Source: Janthinobacterium fluminis
Lineage (GTDB): Bacteria > Pseudomonadota > Gammaproteobacteria > Burkholderiales > Burkholderiaceae_D
Direction: 5' to 3'
Length of the DNA stretch: 64,000 nt
NCBI RefSeq assembly: GCF_028595325.1
Contig: NZ_JAQQXR010000004.1
Span: 478,199-542,198, forward strand
Within the stretch, counting starts at the first letter, position 1, and each line of letters starts with the position of its first letter. The position numbers and the translations under genes were made by a program. Positions 45,080-55,001 of this stretch are shown here, piece by piece. The notes beneath the pieces were generated by a model. It made no database searches and was not told where the DNA came from. It worked only from the letters and a program-made list of their open reading frames with translations.

Positions 45080-46686
45080 CGCAGCCCTCCCGCCTCGGCC
45101 AGCAATTTACCGGGGTTCATGATCGCCTGCGGGTCGAAGTGGCCGAACAGCGCGTGCATGGCGCCGATGCCGAGCGCGCCTTTTTCCGCCGCCAGATAGG
45201 GCGCGTGGTCGACGCCGACGCCGTGCTGGTGGCTGATGGTGCCGCCGTGCTCGACGATGGCCTCGCTGACGGCGCCCTTGAGCAGGCGCCAGCGCGCCAT
45301 GTCCTCGTCGAAATCGCCGGCCAGGCGGTAGACGAAGGTGGTGTAGACGCTGGCACCCTGCGCGTACAAATGCGACAGGTGCGTGTAAGCGTGCACCCGC
45401 TCGCCCTGGCCGCCGAGGGCATCGCGGGCGGCCTGTTCGACCGCCAGCATCATGATCTCCACGCGCGGCCAGTCGACCGCTGTTTCCACCGTGTCGATCA
45501 CATAGCCGTGCTCCCAGGCGGCGTTGCGCAGGTAGACGTTGCGGTAGCGGTTCTGCTTCCACTTGGCGCCCATGCTTTTGCCGACGTGGACGCCCTGGTG
45601 GCCGCGGGTGACGGCCAGCGCGCTTTTCAGCGCGGCGACGGCGCCGGCCTTCTCGCCGCTGACGCCTATCATCAGCATGCATGTGTCGGCGCCGCAGCCG
45701 CGCCACGACAGGTAGCGCCGCAGCGCGCCGATCAGGCGCTTGTGGCCGGCCAGGGTCAGCATCGTCAGCGTTTCCAGCTGGTTCGACAGGCGCAGCATCG
45801 ACAGCGGCAGCTTGGCCTGCGCCAGCTCGCGCACCGCCGTTTCCGCCGCCGCCCAGTTCGGGAAGAACACGGCGTGGAAGGCTTCGTATTCCGGCAGTTT
45901 GCTGATCCGCACCGTGGCCTCGGTCAGCACGCCGAGCCGGCCTTCGGAGCCCAGCACCATCTCGCGCAGGTCGGTGCCGGCGGCCGAGGCGGGAAAGGTC
46001 GGGATGCTCAGCGTGCCGGCCGGCGTTTCCACCGTGCCGCCGGCGAACACCTGCTCGATGCGGCCGTAGCGCAGCGACTGCTGGCCGGACGAGCGCGTGA
46101 CGATCCAGCCGCCCAGCGTCGAGTACTCGAACGATTGCGGGAAGTGCCCCAGCGTGTAGCCGTGGGCGCGCAACTGCGCCTCCAGGTCGGGGCCGAAGAC
46201 GCCGGCGCCGAAGGTGGCCAGTTGCGCCTGCTTGTCCAGCGCCCGCATGCGGCACAGCCGCGTCAGGTTGATCGACAGCGCCGGCCGCATGCCGGCGGCG
46301 ACGGTCAGGTGGCCGGCCACGCTGGTGCCGCCGCCGTGCGGGATCACGGCGACGTCGAAGCGCTCGGCGTAGTGCAGCAGCTCGCGCACCTGCTCGGCGC
46401 TCTCGGGGAAGGCGACGCCGTCCGGCACCGCGCCGACCTTGCCGTACCTCAGCTTGAACCAGTCCGGCAGGCTTTGGCCCAGGCCATTTTGCAGGCGCAG
46501 CGCCGGCGTCGTGTCGATCAGCCGGTGCGGCGCCAGCCGCGACGGGCCGATCGCCGCGCACGCCTGCGCCAGCGTGGCGTCGCCGATGGCGGCGCCGGGG
46601 CCGACGCGCGCGCGCAGAAATGCCAGCGCGTCCTCGTTGAGCGCAAATTCGATGGCGTCGTCGCCCCAGCCGTTCCAGCGTCTCAT
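45076..46686 (-). CDS. FAD-linked oxidase, alkyldihydroxyacetonephosphate synthase-like
   Basis: A 536-residue protein of the vanillyl-alcohol oxidase/AGPS group with a PCMH-type FAD domain (about 80-260; VIPHGGGTSVAGHLT and LGHFPQSFEYSTLGGWIVTRS) and the FAD-oxidase C domain (about 280-530, ending HFDPQAIMNPGKLL). In eukaryotes AGPS makes the ether bond of ether lipids; bacterial members are little studied. I start it at the ATG at 46686, seven bases after GGAGAG. It is the first gene of the operon with glpD and the FGGY kinase. Substrate unknown. Confidence 0.85.
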   Translation of the reverse strand: MRRWNGWGDDAIEFALNEDALAFLRARVGPGAAIGDATLAQACAAIGPSRLAPHRLIDTTPALRLQNGLGQSLPDWFKLRYGKVGAVPDGVAFPESAEQVRELLHYAERFDVAVIPHGGGTSVAGHLTVAAGMRPALSINLTRLCRMRALDKQAQLATFGAGVFGPDLEAQLRAHGYTLGHFPQSFEYSTLGGWIVTRSSGQQSLRYGRIEQVFAGGTVETPAGTLSIPTFPASAAGTDLREMVLGSEGRLGVLTEATVRISKLPEYEAFHAVFFPNWAAAETAVRELAQAKLPLSMLRLSNQLETLTMLTLAGHKRLIGALRRYLSWRGCGADTCMLMIGVSGEKAGAVAALKSALAVTRGHQGVHVGKSMGAKWKQNRYRNVYLRNAAWEHGYVIDTVETAVDWPRVEIMMLAVEQAARDALGGQGERVHAYTHLSHLYAQGASVYTTFVYRLAGDFDEDMARWRLLKGAVSEAIVEHGGTISHQHGVGVDHAPYLAAEKGALGIGAMHALFGHFDPQAIMNPGKLLAEAGGLR

Positions 46687-46812
46687 GCGGTGTCTCTCCA
46701 TTGTGCGGTGGCGCGCCTTGCTATACTGGGGCGCGTCTTACCTGAATACCAAGAGAGTACGCTACCTGCCCCTTCCAGTATTGTGTATTTATGACAATCG
46801 CATTGTTCTATT

Positions 46813-47850
46813 ATGCCAAGCGCGCCCGCTAAGGCGCCACGCGGGCGCGTCGCCGGCTCCTATCTGCTGCCCCTGCTGGAGGCGGCGGCCGCGCGCGGCG
46901 TCGACGCCGCCGCGCTGGCGCGCGCCGCCGGCCTGCCCGAACGGGCCCTGTGCCCGCTGCCGGAAGCGCTGGCGGCGGACGACTACGTGCGCCTGCTCGA
47001 CATCGGCGCCGAACTGGCCGGCGATCCGCACTTCGGCCTGCACGTGGGCGAACGCGTCAAGCTGGGCACCTACAGCGTCTACGGCCTGATCCTACTGAGC
47101 TGCCGCGACTTCGGCCATGCCCTGGAGCAGACGCTGCGCTACGAACAACTGGCGCACGACCTGGGGCGCTCGGCGCTGCGCGTCGAGGCCGGCCTGGCCC
47201 AGTACGCCTGGCACAGCCACTACCCGCGCGGCCAGCGCCATTTGATCGACAGCGTCTTCGCCGGCATCCGCGTGTTCGGCAACTGGCTGGCCGGCAGCAC
47301 GCTGCCGCCGGTCGACCTGGCCGTGACGCACGCCGGCGGCGCCGGGCTGGAGGACGAATACCTGCGCGTGCTGGGCGCGCTGCCGCGCTTCGGCGCGGCC
47401 GCCAACGTCGCCAGCTTCGACGCGCAAATGCTCAGCTGGCCGGTGCCGAACGCCGACGTCAGCCTGTATCCGGTGCTGCAGCAGCACGCCGAGCAGTTGC
47501 TGAAGCGCCGCGCCCAGGCCGGCGCCGACATCCAGGCGCAGGTGCACGCCGCCATCCTGCGCGGGCTGACGCAGGGCCAGGTGCGCCTGCCCGCCATCGC
47601 CGGGGAATTGAAGCTGTCGCCGCGCACGCTGCAGCGCAAGCTCAGCGAGGTCGGCGCCAGTTTCCAGCAGGTGCTGGACCAGGCCCGCTTCGCGCTGGCC
47701 AAGGACTGCCTGCGCCAGCCTGGACTGAGCCTGGTCGATATCGCCTTCCTGCTCGGCTATCAGGAACAAAGCGCTTTCCACCACGCGTTCAAGGAATGGG
47801 CCGGCGTCAATCCGGGCGCCTATCGCGAGCAATGGCGCCAACCCGCCTGA
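46813..47850 (+). CDS. AraC family transcriptional regulator
   Basis: A 345-residue regulator with an arabinose-binding-like N-terminal domain of the Arabinose_bd type (about 15-200, with YVRLLDIGAELAGDPHFGLHVG) and a C-terminal double HTH (about 245-345: LPAIAGELKLSPRTLQRKLSE and LVDIAFLLGYQEQSAFHHAFK). It is divergent from the FAD-oxidase/glpD/kinase operon with a 126-bp gap, so that operon is its likely target. The effector is unknown. Confidence 0.92.
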   Translation: MPSAPAKAPRGRVAGSYLLPLLEAAAARGVDAAALARAAGLPERALCPLPEALAADDYVRLLDIGAELAGDPHFGLHVGERVKLGTYSVYGLILLSCRDFGHALEQTLRYEQLAHDLGRSALRVEAGLAQYAWHSHYPRGQRHLIDSVFAGIRVFGNWLAGSTLPPVDLAVTHAGGAGLEDEYLRVLGALPRFGAAANVASFDAQMLSWPVPNADVSLYPVLQQHAEQLLKRRAQAGADIQAQVHAAILRGLTQGQVRLPAIAGELKLSPRTLQRKLSEVGASFQQVLDQARFALAKDCLRQPGLSLVDIAFLLGYQEQSAFHHAFKEWAGVNPGAYREQWRQPA

Positions 47851-48196
47851 TTAATGGCGGCGCAGCGGATTGGAATGCGGCGCCGATTATAATCAGCCGC
47901 AATGCGCAAAGCCGATGTATTTCAATTTAATAAAAAATGTTATAAAGTCAGAATAGACAAATTAATATTCAGGCCGTGCACCGGAATTGAATTGACGCAT
48001 AAAACCGCCGGCGCATTCCTGATTGGCGCATTGAGCGCGGCCACTTTCCAAGCCGGCGCACGCCAGGCGGAAATGTAAAAACTTGTAAGCCGGAAGGCCG
48101 AAGCTGTCTTTTTTGCCATAAATGCTTACACTTTCGAGCGCCGTGGCCGGCGTTCTCCGTGTAGCATGTTGAAAACACCTCTGCAAAGGAAAGAAC
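47851..48196. other. 346-bp gene-free region
   Basis: No gene is supported. The sequence is A/T-rich from 47920 to 47990 and probably contains the promoter for the glycine-zipper lipoprotein. A ribosome site AAAGGAAAG stands just before its start (48197). I see no repeat or conserved RNA. Confidence 0.6.
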
Positions 48197-48682
48197 ATGA
48201 AACCGTCCCGCTCCCGCGTTGTCAGCGTCTCGCTGCTGGTTGCCCTGATCGCCCTCGCCGCCCTGACCGGCTGCGCCAGCAACTACCAGCAGCCGTATGC
48301 CAACCAGTCGAACCAATATTACGAGCCGCCGGTCCAGCAGAACCAGGCCCGTTACGGTGCGATCGACTCGATCCAGGTGGTCCGCCCCAATAGCGGCAAC
48401 AGCGGCGCCGGCGCCGTCGTCGGCGGCGTGGCCGGCGCCGTGCTGGGCAACCAGGTCGGCGGCGGTAGCGGCCGCAAGGTCGCCACCATCCTCGGCGCCA
48501 TCGGCGGCGCGATGGTTGGCCACAACGTCGAACAGAACCAAAACGCGCAGGTGCCGAACAGCTATCAAATCCATGTGCGCCTCGACAACGGCGACGGCGT
48601 CACCGTCGTCCAGGACAGCCTCGATGGCTTGCGCATGGGCAACCGCGTGCAAGTCGTCAACGGCCGCGCCTACCGCTATTAA
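48197..48682 (+). CDS. glycine-zipper 2TM domain lipoprotein
   Basis: A 161-residue envelope lipoprotein. The signal peptide ends in the lipobox LTGC with C26 as the lipidated residue. A glycine-rich double helix (about 74-113: GAGAVVGGVAGAVLGNQVGG and ILGAIGGAMVGHNVE) is the glycine-zipper 2TM domain. The C-terminus has a short beta region (QIHVRLDNGDGVTVVQDS). It resembles the SlyB/OsmB group of outer-membrane stress lipoproteins; function is not established. An 8-bp hairpin at 48693-48713 follows the stop. Confidence 0.88.
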   Translation: MKPSRSRVVSVSLLVALIALAALTGCASNYQQPYANQSNQYYEPPVQQNQARYGAIDSIQVVRPNSGNSGAGAVVGGVAGAVLGNQVGGGSGRKVATILGAIGGAMVGHNVEQNQNAQVPNSYQIHVRLDNGDGVTVVQDSLDGLRMGNRVQVVNGRAYRY

Positions 48683-49069
48683 GCCAGGCCGGCGCGCGCC
48701 ACCCCGGCGCGCGTCGCTCCTTGACGCGCAAGACACAACAAACGCTGCCATACCGTTTGTTACGCATTTCCCTCCCCTTCCCGCCCGCATATATTAATGC
48801 CCGATATTGGCATTACCAAAATACCAGCATTGCAATTCAAGTAAACCGCGCTTAATTCCGAGTGTGCGAATAAGCCGCACTATTCCGCAGAAACATCGGA
48901 ATTTAATGGTTTATTGATTGAACTCAACTATAATTATTTCACGCAACATTTATCTGCGGCACACATCACTGCACTGCGGTGCGATGGTGTTTTTTCTCGC
49001 CGGTATGGTATTCACTGCACTGGATTTTCTCGCCCCCCCAACACGCCTTGTTGAAAGGAAACCGAGAGC
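48683..49069. other. 387-bp gene-free region upstream of the chemoreceptor gene
   Basis: No gene is supported. After an 8-bp GC hairpin (48693-48713) the sequence from 48780 to 48960 is A/T-rich. A TATAAT box at 48929-48934 is a candidate -10 for the receptor gene, with a weak -35 TGGTTT at 48907. I found no sigma-28 match, unlike upstream of flhD. Confidence 0.6.
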
Positions 49070-51031
49070 ATGTTCTCTTCACTTCGTACCCGGCTTATCG
49101 CCATCTGCATCTCCATCGTCGTCTTCGCCATGTTGGCCATGACGGTGACGAACTTCTTCACCACGCGCGGGCGTACCATCGAGTCGCTCGACGCGCAGAT
49201 GCAGCAATTGTCGCAGGTGCATTCCAGCGGCATCGCGGAATGGGTGCGCAGCAAGAGCATGATCGTGGCATCGCTGAAACTGGCCGTCGCGCTGCCGGAC
49301 CCGCTGCCCTTCATCGCCTCGGCCAAGCTGGCCGGCGCCTTCGACGACGCCTACATCGGCTATCCGGACAAGAAAATGCTGGCGCTGCATGAGATGCCGC
49401 CGAATTACGACCCGACCCAGCGGCCGTGGTACACCAAGGCCAACCAGGTCGGCGGCCCGATTCTGACGGCGCCGTATGTCGACGCCACCACCGGCAAGCT
49501 GGTCGTCACCTTCGCCGAGCCGTTCGGCCCGAAAGGCAGCGCCACCGCCGTCGGCGGCGTGGACGTGATGATCGACACCGTCGTGCGCAACGTCGTGGCG
49601 ATCAAGCCGACCCCGAGCAGCTTCTCCTTCCTGGTCGACAGCAGCGGCACCATCATCGCCCACCCGGAGCAGAAACTGACGCTCAAGCCGGTCACCGATT
49701 TCGACGCCTCGCTGAGCATCGCCAAGCTGACCCAGATCGAAGCGGACAAGGCCGCTACCGCCGTCACCCTGCAGGGCCGCGACGGCTTGCTGCACGTGGC
49801 CAAGGTGGCCGGCACCGACTGGCTGCTGGTGATCGTGCTCGACAAGGCCGAGGCGACCCAGGCGCTGAGCGCGATGCTGTGGAACTCGGCGCTGATGGCC
49901 CTGCTGCTGACGCTGGGCGCCGGCTTCCTGCTGACGCTGCTCGTGGCGAAAGCGCTGCAGCGCCTGGCGCTGATCCGCGACGCGCTGGAAGACATCGCCT
50001 CCGGCGAGGGCGACATGACCAAGCGCCTGGACGCCGCCGGCAGCGACGAACTGGCGCAGATCGCCAGCGCCTTCAACCGCTTCGTCGACAAGATCGCCCA
50101 CGTGCTGCTCGACATCCGCGGCACCAGCGACGCCGTCAAGATCTCGTCGGCGGAAATCGCCGCCGGCAACGCCGACCTGTCGGCGCGCACCGAATCGCAG
50201 GCCAGCTCGCTGGAGGAAACCTCCAGCTCGATGGAAGAACTGACGTCGACCGTGCGCCAGAACGCCGACAACGCCAAGCAGGCCAACCAGTTGGCGCTGT
50301 CGGCGTCGAACGTGGCCAGCAAGGGCGGCTCGGTGGTGTCGCAGGTGGTCGAGACGATGGGTTCGATCAAGGAAAGCTCGAACCGCATCGCCGACATCAT
50401 CGGCGTCATCGACGGCATCGCCTTCCAGACCAATATCCTGGCCTTGAACGCCGCCGTCGAGGCGGCCCGCGCCGGCGAACAGGGGCGCGGCTTTGCCGTC
50501 GTCGCCTCGGAGGTGCGCAACCTGGCGCAGCGCTCCGCCGCCGCCGCCAAGGAAATCAAGTCGCTGATCGTCGACTCCGGCGAGAAGGTCGACGCCGGCG
50601 GCAAGCTGGTCGACGAGGCCGGCCACACGATGGGCGAGATCGTCCAGTCGATCCAGCGCGTCGCCGACATCATGAGCGACATCACCGCCGCCACGCAGGA
50701 GCAGAGCAGCGGCATCGAGGAAATCAACCGCGCCATCACCCACATGGACGAGATGACGCAGCAGAACTCGGCGCTGGTCGAAGAATCGGCGGCCGCCGCC
50801 GAAAGCCTGAAGGACATGGCCGTGAGCCTGACCCAGGCCGTGGGCGGCTTCAAACTGGCCGAACGCGGCCACACGCCGGCGCCGGCCGCGCGCAGCGCCC
50901 CGCTTGCCGTTGCCGCGCCGCGTCCCGCCCCGGCCCCGGCCGCCCCCGCCGCGCGCAAGAGCGCGCCGGCAGCGGCGCCGCGCAAGGCGCCGGCCGCCTC
51001 CCCCGCCGGCGACGACTGGGAAGAGTTCTAA
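49070..51031 (+). CDS. methyl-accepting chemotaxis protein with double-Cache sensor
   Basis: A 653-residue receptor. TM1 is at about 8-30 and TM2 at about 270-298 ([18 protein letters not shown]). The large periplasmic domain between them resembles dCache_1 ([44 protein letters not shown]), which commonly binds amino acids or organic acids. HAMP and the signalling hairpin follow ([35 protein letters not shown]). The tail ends DDWEEF for CheR/CheB docking. It is alone, away from the che operon, and ends in a terminator. Confidence 0.93.
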   Translation: MFSSLRTRLIAICISIVVFAMLAMTVTNFFTTRGRTIESLDAQMQQLSQVHSSGIAEWVRSKSMIVASLKLAVALPDPLPFIASAKLAGAFDDAYIGYPDKKMLALHEMPPNYDPTQRPWYTKANQVGGPILTAPYVDATTGKLVVTFAEPFGPKGSATAVGGVDVMIDTVVRNVVAIKPTPSSFSFLVDSSGTIIAHPEQKLTLKPVTDFDASLSIAKLTQIEADKAATAVTLQGRDGLLHVAKVAGTDWLLVIVLDKAEATQALSAMLWNSALMALLLTLGAGFLLTLLVAKALQRLALIRDALEDIASGEGDMTKRLDAAGSDELAQIASAFNRFVDKIAHVLLDIRGTSDAVKISSAEIAAGNADLSARTESQASSLEETSSSMEELTSTVRQNADNAKQANQLALSASNVASKGGSVVSQVVETMGSIKESSNRIADIIGVIDGIAFQTNILALNAAVEAARAGEQGRGFAVVASEVRNLAQRSAAAAKEIKSLIVDSGEKVDAGGKLVDEAGHTMGEIVQSIQRVADIMSDITAATQEQSSGIEEINRAITHMDEMTQQNSALVEESAAAAESLKDMAVSLTQAVGGFKLAERGHTPAPAARSAPLAVAAPRPAPAPAAPAARKSAPAAAPRKAPAASPAGDDWEEF

Positions 51032-51073
51032 GCCGCGCCGCGACGCCGGCAAACGCCTGCCTCGGCAGGCCGG

Positions 51074-51108
51074 ACCCCAAAAGCTGGATGCCGGCTTTTG
51101 GGGTTTTT
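51074..51108 (+). terminator. intrinsic terminator after the chemoreceptor gene
   Basis: An 11-bp stem ACCCCAAAAGC with GCTTTTGGGGT around a 9-base loop, followed by TTTT, starts 43 bp after the stop codon. Confidence 0.9.
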
Positions 51109-51156
51109 CACATCAACGGCGGCAAGCCGCGCCGCCATTCAGCACCGCCGCGCCCC

Positions 51157-52635
51157 TCAGGGCGCGTCCGGCCCGACATCGGCGGGCGTCAGCGGGCGCC
51201 TCAGCACCGGCCCGTCCGAATACTCATCGGCACCGCTGTCCCGCGCCGAACGCGGCTGTCCATCCATATCCTCCGTGACCATCGCGTAACTGCCCACCGC
51301 CGCGCCGCGCGCCGGGCTGGCCGAAGACAGTTTTTGCAGACCGCCGATGCCGTGCAGCTTGGGGTCCACCACGGCAATGGCGGCGGCGTCGCGGGGGCCG
51401 CCGACGGTGGAGCCATAGCCGATATTGCCCTCGAAAACGGTATTGGTTTTCTCTCTTTCATCGTACAGCGTGCCGCGGCGGTTCACTACGATGTTGTTGG
51501 CCACACGGCTGTCGCGCGGCTGGAACTCGCGCCCGCCGATCACGATGCCCGCATTGCTGTTGACGATGGTGTTGAACATGACCTGGGCGCGGTAGACGCG
51601 CCAGTGGCTGGCCAGTTCGTCTTTCGGCGGATTGGTCTGATTGGGGCCGCCGTCATAATCGCCGCCGTCCAGATAGATGGGACGGTCGGTCAAGCCCTCC
51701 ATGTAGTTGTTGTAGATGCGATGATCGTTGCCGTAGATGCGCAGGCCGCCCACCTTGGGCTTGCTGCCGTTGCCAAGGAAAAAGTTGCCGTAGAAATTAT
51801 TCGCGTGCCCGTGCCGCGCGCTCACCTGTCCGGCGTTGTTGATGAAGGTGTTGTAGCGCACAAAATTGCTCTTACTTTTGACCGACACGACCTCGGCGTC
51901 GCTGTCGCAATTAACGAACAGATTGCGTTGCACGATGGTGTGCCCCTCGGACATCGACATCTGCGACAGGCCGATACGCACCGTTTCGCCGCCGTTGCTC
52001 GCTTGCGCCTCGGCGTCGTGGAAATAGTTGTCTTCGACCGTGGTGTGCTGGGCCACCTTGTCGCCGGCGCCGTCGATGGAAATCATCTGTCCCAAGTCAT
52101 GGCGCGGCCCGAACTCGTTGTGGTCGATCTGGTTGTAATGGCTGCCCGCGCCGGTCAAGACTATCCATTTGCTCGGCGTGCCGTTGCTGGCAAGCGCGAA
52201 GCGGTTGCGCGTGATCCGCACGTGATGCGACGCCGACAGCGACAGCGCGCTGGCGGTGTTACTGAATTTCAAGCCCTGGATCGTCAGATAGGAGGAACGG
52301 GTCAGCGCCAGGCCGCCGCTGCCGACGATGCTGGCGCGGCCGGGGTGTTCCGCCCTGATCGTGATCGGCGCGTCGGCTTTGCCGTTCTTGTCGACCACCG
52401 CGAACGGGCCGGCGTAACTGCCGTCGGCCAACACGATCTGCAGCCCGGGAACGGCGCCGTTGATGGCCGTCTGGAGTTGCTGAGCGCTCGTCACACGCAC
52501 CACGTCGGCGGCCAGCGCCGCCACGGTGACGCTGGCCAGCGCCGCGTTCGGCGCCGCCGGCGCCGCCGATTCGCCCCCGCCGCAGGCGGAAAGCAGTAAG
52601 AGACTGGCGAAAGAGCCGATCAGGGGTGATTTCAT
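51157..52635 (-). CDS. polysaccharide lyase family 6 lipoprotein (alginate lyase/chondroitinase B-like)
   Basis: A 492-residue secreted lyase. Lipoprotein signal peptide with lipobox LSAC (C18). A right-handed beta-helix follows from about 45, with repeated short strands such as LTIQGLKFSNTAS and VRITRNRFALA. The PL6 catalytic lysine and arginine are K253 and R274, with the 21-residue spacing of chondroitinase B. SARHGHANNFYGNFFLGNG is a family hallmark. It should cleave uronic-acid polysaccharides such as alginate by elimination; which one is unknown. No other carbohydrate genes are adjacent. Confidence 0.88.
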   Translation of the reverse strand: MKSPLIGSFASLLLLSACGGGESAAPAAPNAALASVTVAALAADVVRVTSAQQLQTAINGAVPGLQIVLADGSYAGPFAVVDKNGKADAPITIRAEHPGRASIVGSGGLALTRSSYLTIQGLKFSNTASALSLSASHHVRITRNRFALASNGTPSKWIVLTGAGSHYNQIDHNEFGPRHDLGQMISIDGAGDKVAQHTTVEDNYFHDAEAQASNGGETVRIGLSQMSMSEGHTIVQRNLFVNCDSDAEVVSVKSKSNFVRYNTFINNAGQVSARHGHANNFYGNFFLGNGSKPKVGGLRIYGNDHRIYNNYMEGLTDRPIYLDGGDYDGGPNQTNPPKDELASHWRVYRAQVMFNTIVNSNAGIVIGGREFQPRDSRVANNIVVNRRGTLYDEREKTNTVFEGNIGYGSTVGGPRDAAAIAVVDPKLHGIGGLQKLSSASPARGAAVGSYAMVTEDMDGQPRSARDSGADEYSDGPVLRRPLTPADVGPDAP

Positions 52636-52866
52636 AGGGGGATTTACCTCGAATAAGTAGTTCGGTCAACGCCGTCAACCACGCCGGACCGGCACGGATC
52701 TAGATGCCGCTCAAGAATGCCACAGTTAGCCGGACGCCCTCATCCAATATTGTTGATTTGCATCAACACAATGCCATCGTCTCGATGCTCGCGGCAATAG
52801 AGCGCCGCCGAGGCGTAGCCGGCGCCGGGCGCCGGACCACGCTTGCCCCGGCGCCCCCCTCCGCGA

Positions 52867-54897
52867 TTAGTAGCTGCTCAGCGCCTTGGCGAACTTGATC
52901 AGCCACAGGCGGCTCGGACGCTCGCGGTCGTCGCCGCGCGCGACGCGGATCGAGTTGGCGGCGTCGCAGCCGAGCGCCGCGCTGGTGACGATGACGCCGG
53001 CCGCGTCCACCGTGCATTTGGTGACGTCGGCGCCGACCACTTCGGCGCCGGCGGCGTTGAACACCTTGGTTTTCATGCCGAAGTCGTTGTCGTTCGACAG
53101 CGCCAGCGTGGCACCGTCGACCAGCGTCAGGCCCTCGGCCTTCTCGGCCGCCCAGCCGATCGCATTCAAGTCCAGCAGCACGGTTTTCTTCAGCGTCTTC
53201 ACGGCGGCCCAGTCGGCGCCGTTGACGGCCGCGCCGCTCATGCTGCTTTTCTCCAGGTCCGACGTGGCCGCGTTGAAGGCGGCGCCGGCGATGTCGGTCG
53301 CCTCGCCCACCTCAACCAGCATCAGCTTGTTGAACACCTTGCCGGACGGCGCCGCGCCCTGCTCGATGACGATGAACTTGCCGCCGCCGAGAGCCACCAT
53401 GTCGCCCAGTTTGGCGTTGCCGGTGCGGCCGTCCAGATAGTCGGCGGCATCGAGCGGATAGGCGTACATCTTGGTGGTGGTGGCGCTGACGGGGTCGAAT
53501 TCTATCCAGCGCGTGAAGCGGGCGAAGCGTTCGATCTGCTCGCTCGACTTGGTCACCGAATATGCTGCCTTGCCGTCGCTCAGCGGGCTTTGCAGGAAGG
53601 CGTGCAATTTGTCGCTGCCGGCGTCGAGCGCCATGCCCTCGATGCCGCGGTTGGCGCGGCGCTTGGCGAAGATCGCCGGCAAGCCCTTGCCCGGCGCGTA
53701 TTTGGCCTGGATCACGCCGGTGGCCGGGTCGAGCTTGACGATGAAGGGGCCGTATTCGTCGGACAGCCACAGCAGATTGCGCTTCTTGTCGAGCGCGATG
53801 GCTTCCGAGTCGATGCCGCCGGTGTTATAGATGGCCTTGCCGGCCGCGTCGAACTGCATTTTGTCGAAGACGGGGACTTCGGCGGAGTTGCCGACGGCGC
53901 CGACGGGCACCGGCAGGCCGGACGCCTTGAGATCGGCCGTGACCTTGATCGGCAGGCTGGCGCTGAGCACCGCGCCTTTTTTGCCGACCGTGATGACGCC
54001 AAACGAAGGCGCAAAGCTCGGCGACGGGAAGATCTTGCTGCCGCTGACGCCCTTGCCGCTCGGGTCGGGCACGTTCGGGCCGTCGCCGTTCGGGCCGCGG
54101 TCGGTCAGGCCGTAGAACTCCAGGTCGCCGTTCGCGGCCACACCCTTGAACGCCAGGCCGGAACCGTAGGACGGCAGGAAGCCGAGCGGGAATTCCTCCT
54201 TGATTTTGGCGTTGCCGCCTTCGTATGGCACGTGGAAGCTGCTGGCCGCCTGCACCTGGTAGCGCGTCACCGTGACGCTGACGGCGCCCTGGCTGGCCTT
54301 GTCCGCCAGCGGCGCGCCCAGTTTCGAGGCCAGCGTGTCTTCGAAGTGTTCGCGCACCAGGGCGCGGCGCTCCTCGTCGATGCCGCGGCCGGCGTATTTG
54401 CCGCCCAGCGCGGCCAGGTGCGCACCCAAGGCCGCGTTGAAGGCGGCCGGCGCGGCGCCGAAATCGATGTTCTTGCCAGCCAGCGCGGCTTTGACGTCGG
54501 CGTTGATGCGAATGCCGTTGGACGGGTCGTTGTCGTCATCGAGCAGTTGCAGCGCCAGCAGGCGGTTGACCACTTTGTCGTCCTTCAGATCGGTGCTGCC
54601 GGCCAGTTCCAGCGGCGTGGCGGTGGGACCGCAAGGCGCGCTGCCGAGGGCCAGACCGGCGACGCTGAAGGCCACCTTGTCGCCGGAGTTGCAGACGAAT
54701 TCGCCCTTGGCGTTGGTGCTGGCGCGGGTGCTCGTGCCGGCGACGTAGTCCAGGCCCTCGACGGCGCTGTCGAGGAATACGCCGGTGATGGCCGGCGCCA
54801 CCGGCGGCTGGGCCGGGGTGGAATCGCTGCCGCCGCAGGCGCTCAGCGCCAGGCTGACGGCGATCGTGGTCAGGGTCAATCTCGGGTGCGACTTCAT
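52867..54897 (-). CDS. esterase-like/phytase-like (PF13449) lipoprotein
   Basis: A 676-residue exported protein. Lipobox LSAC with C21. The N-terminal 230 residues form a less-conserved region after a Ser/Pro/Ala-rich start (SDSTPAQPPVAPAITGVFLD), and the C-terminal part (about 240-670) is a beta-propeller-like esterase-phytase domain: YGSGLAFKGVAANGDLEFYG, GLTDRGPNGDGPN, RNLLWLSDEYGPF and NRGIEGMALDAGSDK. Such proteins are often induced by phosphate starvation. Start ATG 54897 has GAGGA seven bases upstream. Substrate unproven. Confidence 0.82.
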   Translation of the reverse strand: MKSHPRLTLTTIAVSLALSACGGSDSTPAQPPVAPAITGVFLDSAVEGLDYVAGTSTRASTNAKGEFVCNSGDKVAFSVAGLALGSAPCGPTATPLELAGSTDLKDDKVVNRLLALQLLDDDNDPSNGIRINADVKAALAGKNIDFGAAPAAFNAALGAHLAALGGKYAGRGIDEERRALVREHFEDTLASKLGAPLADKASQGAVSVTVTRYQVQAASSFHVPYEGGNAKIKEEFPLGFLPSYGSGLAFKGVAANGDLEFYGLTDRGPNGDGPNVPDPSGKGVSGSKIFPSPSFAPSFGVITVGKKGAVLSASLPIKVTADLKASGLPVPVGAVGNSAEVPVFDKMQFDAAGKAIYNTGGIDSEAIALDKKRNLLWLSDEYGPFIVKLDPATGVIQAKYAPGKGLPAIFAKRRANRGIEGMALDAGSDKLHAFLQSPLSDGKAAYSVTKSSEQIERFARFTRWIEFDPVSATTTKMYAYPLDAADYLDGRTGNAKLGDMVALGGGKFIVIEQGAAPSGKVFNKLMLVEVGEATDIAGAAFNAATSDLEKSSMSGAAVNGADWAAVKTLKKTVLLDLNAIGWAAEKAEGLTLVDGATLALSNDNDFGMKTKVFNAAGAEVVGADVTKCTVDAAGVIVTSAALGCDAANSIRVARGDDRERPSRLWLIKFAKALSSY

Positions 54898-55001
54898 ACG
54901 GGCGTCCTCGCTTTTGCGTCGATGATGGAAAGCGGCGAAGATACAGGGCGCGCATGACAAGCGTGTGACAAGCTCACGCCGCGGGGCCGGCCGGCTTTCC
55001 C

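Noticed and set aside
49426..52599. 1057-codon plus-strand open frame
   Set aside because: It runs out of frame through the chemoreceptor gene and antisense to the lyase gene; residues are Arg/Gly-rich and match no family.
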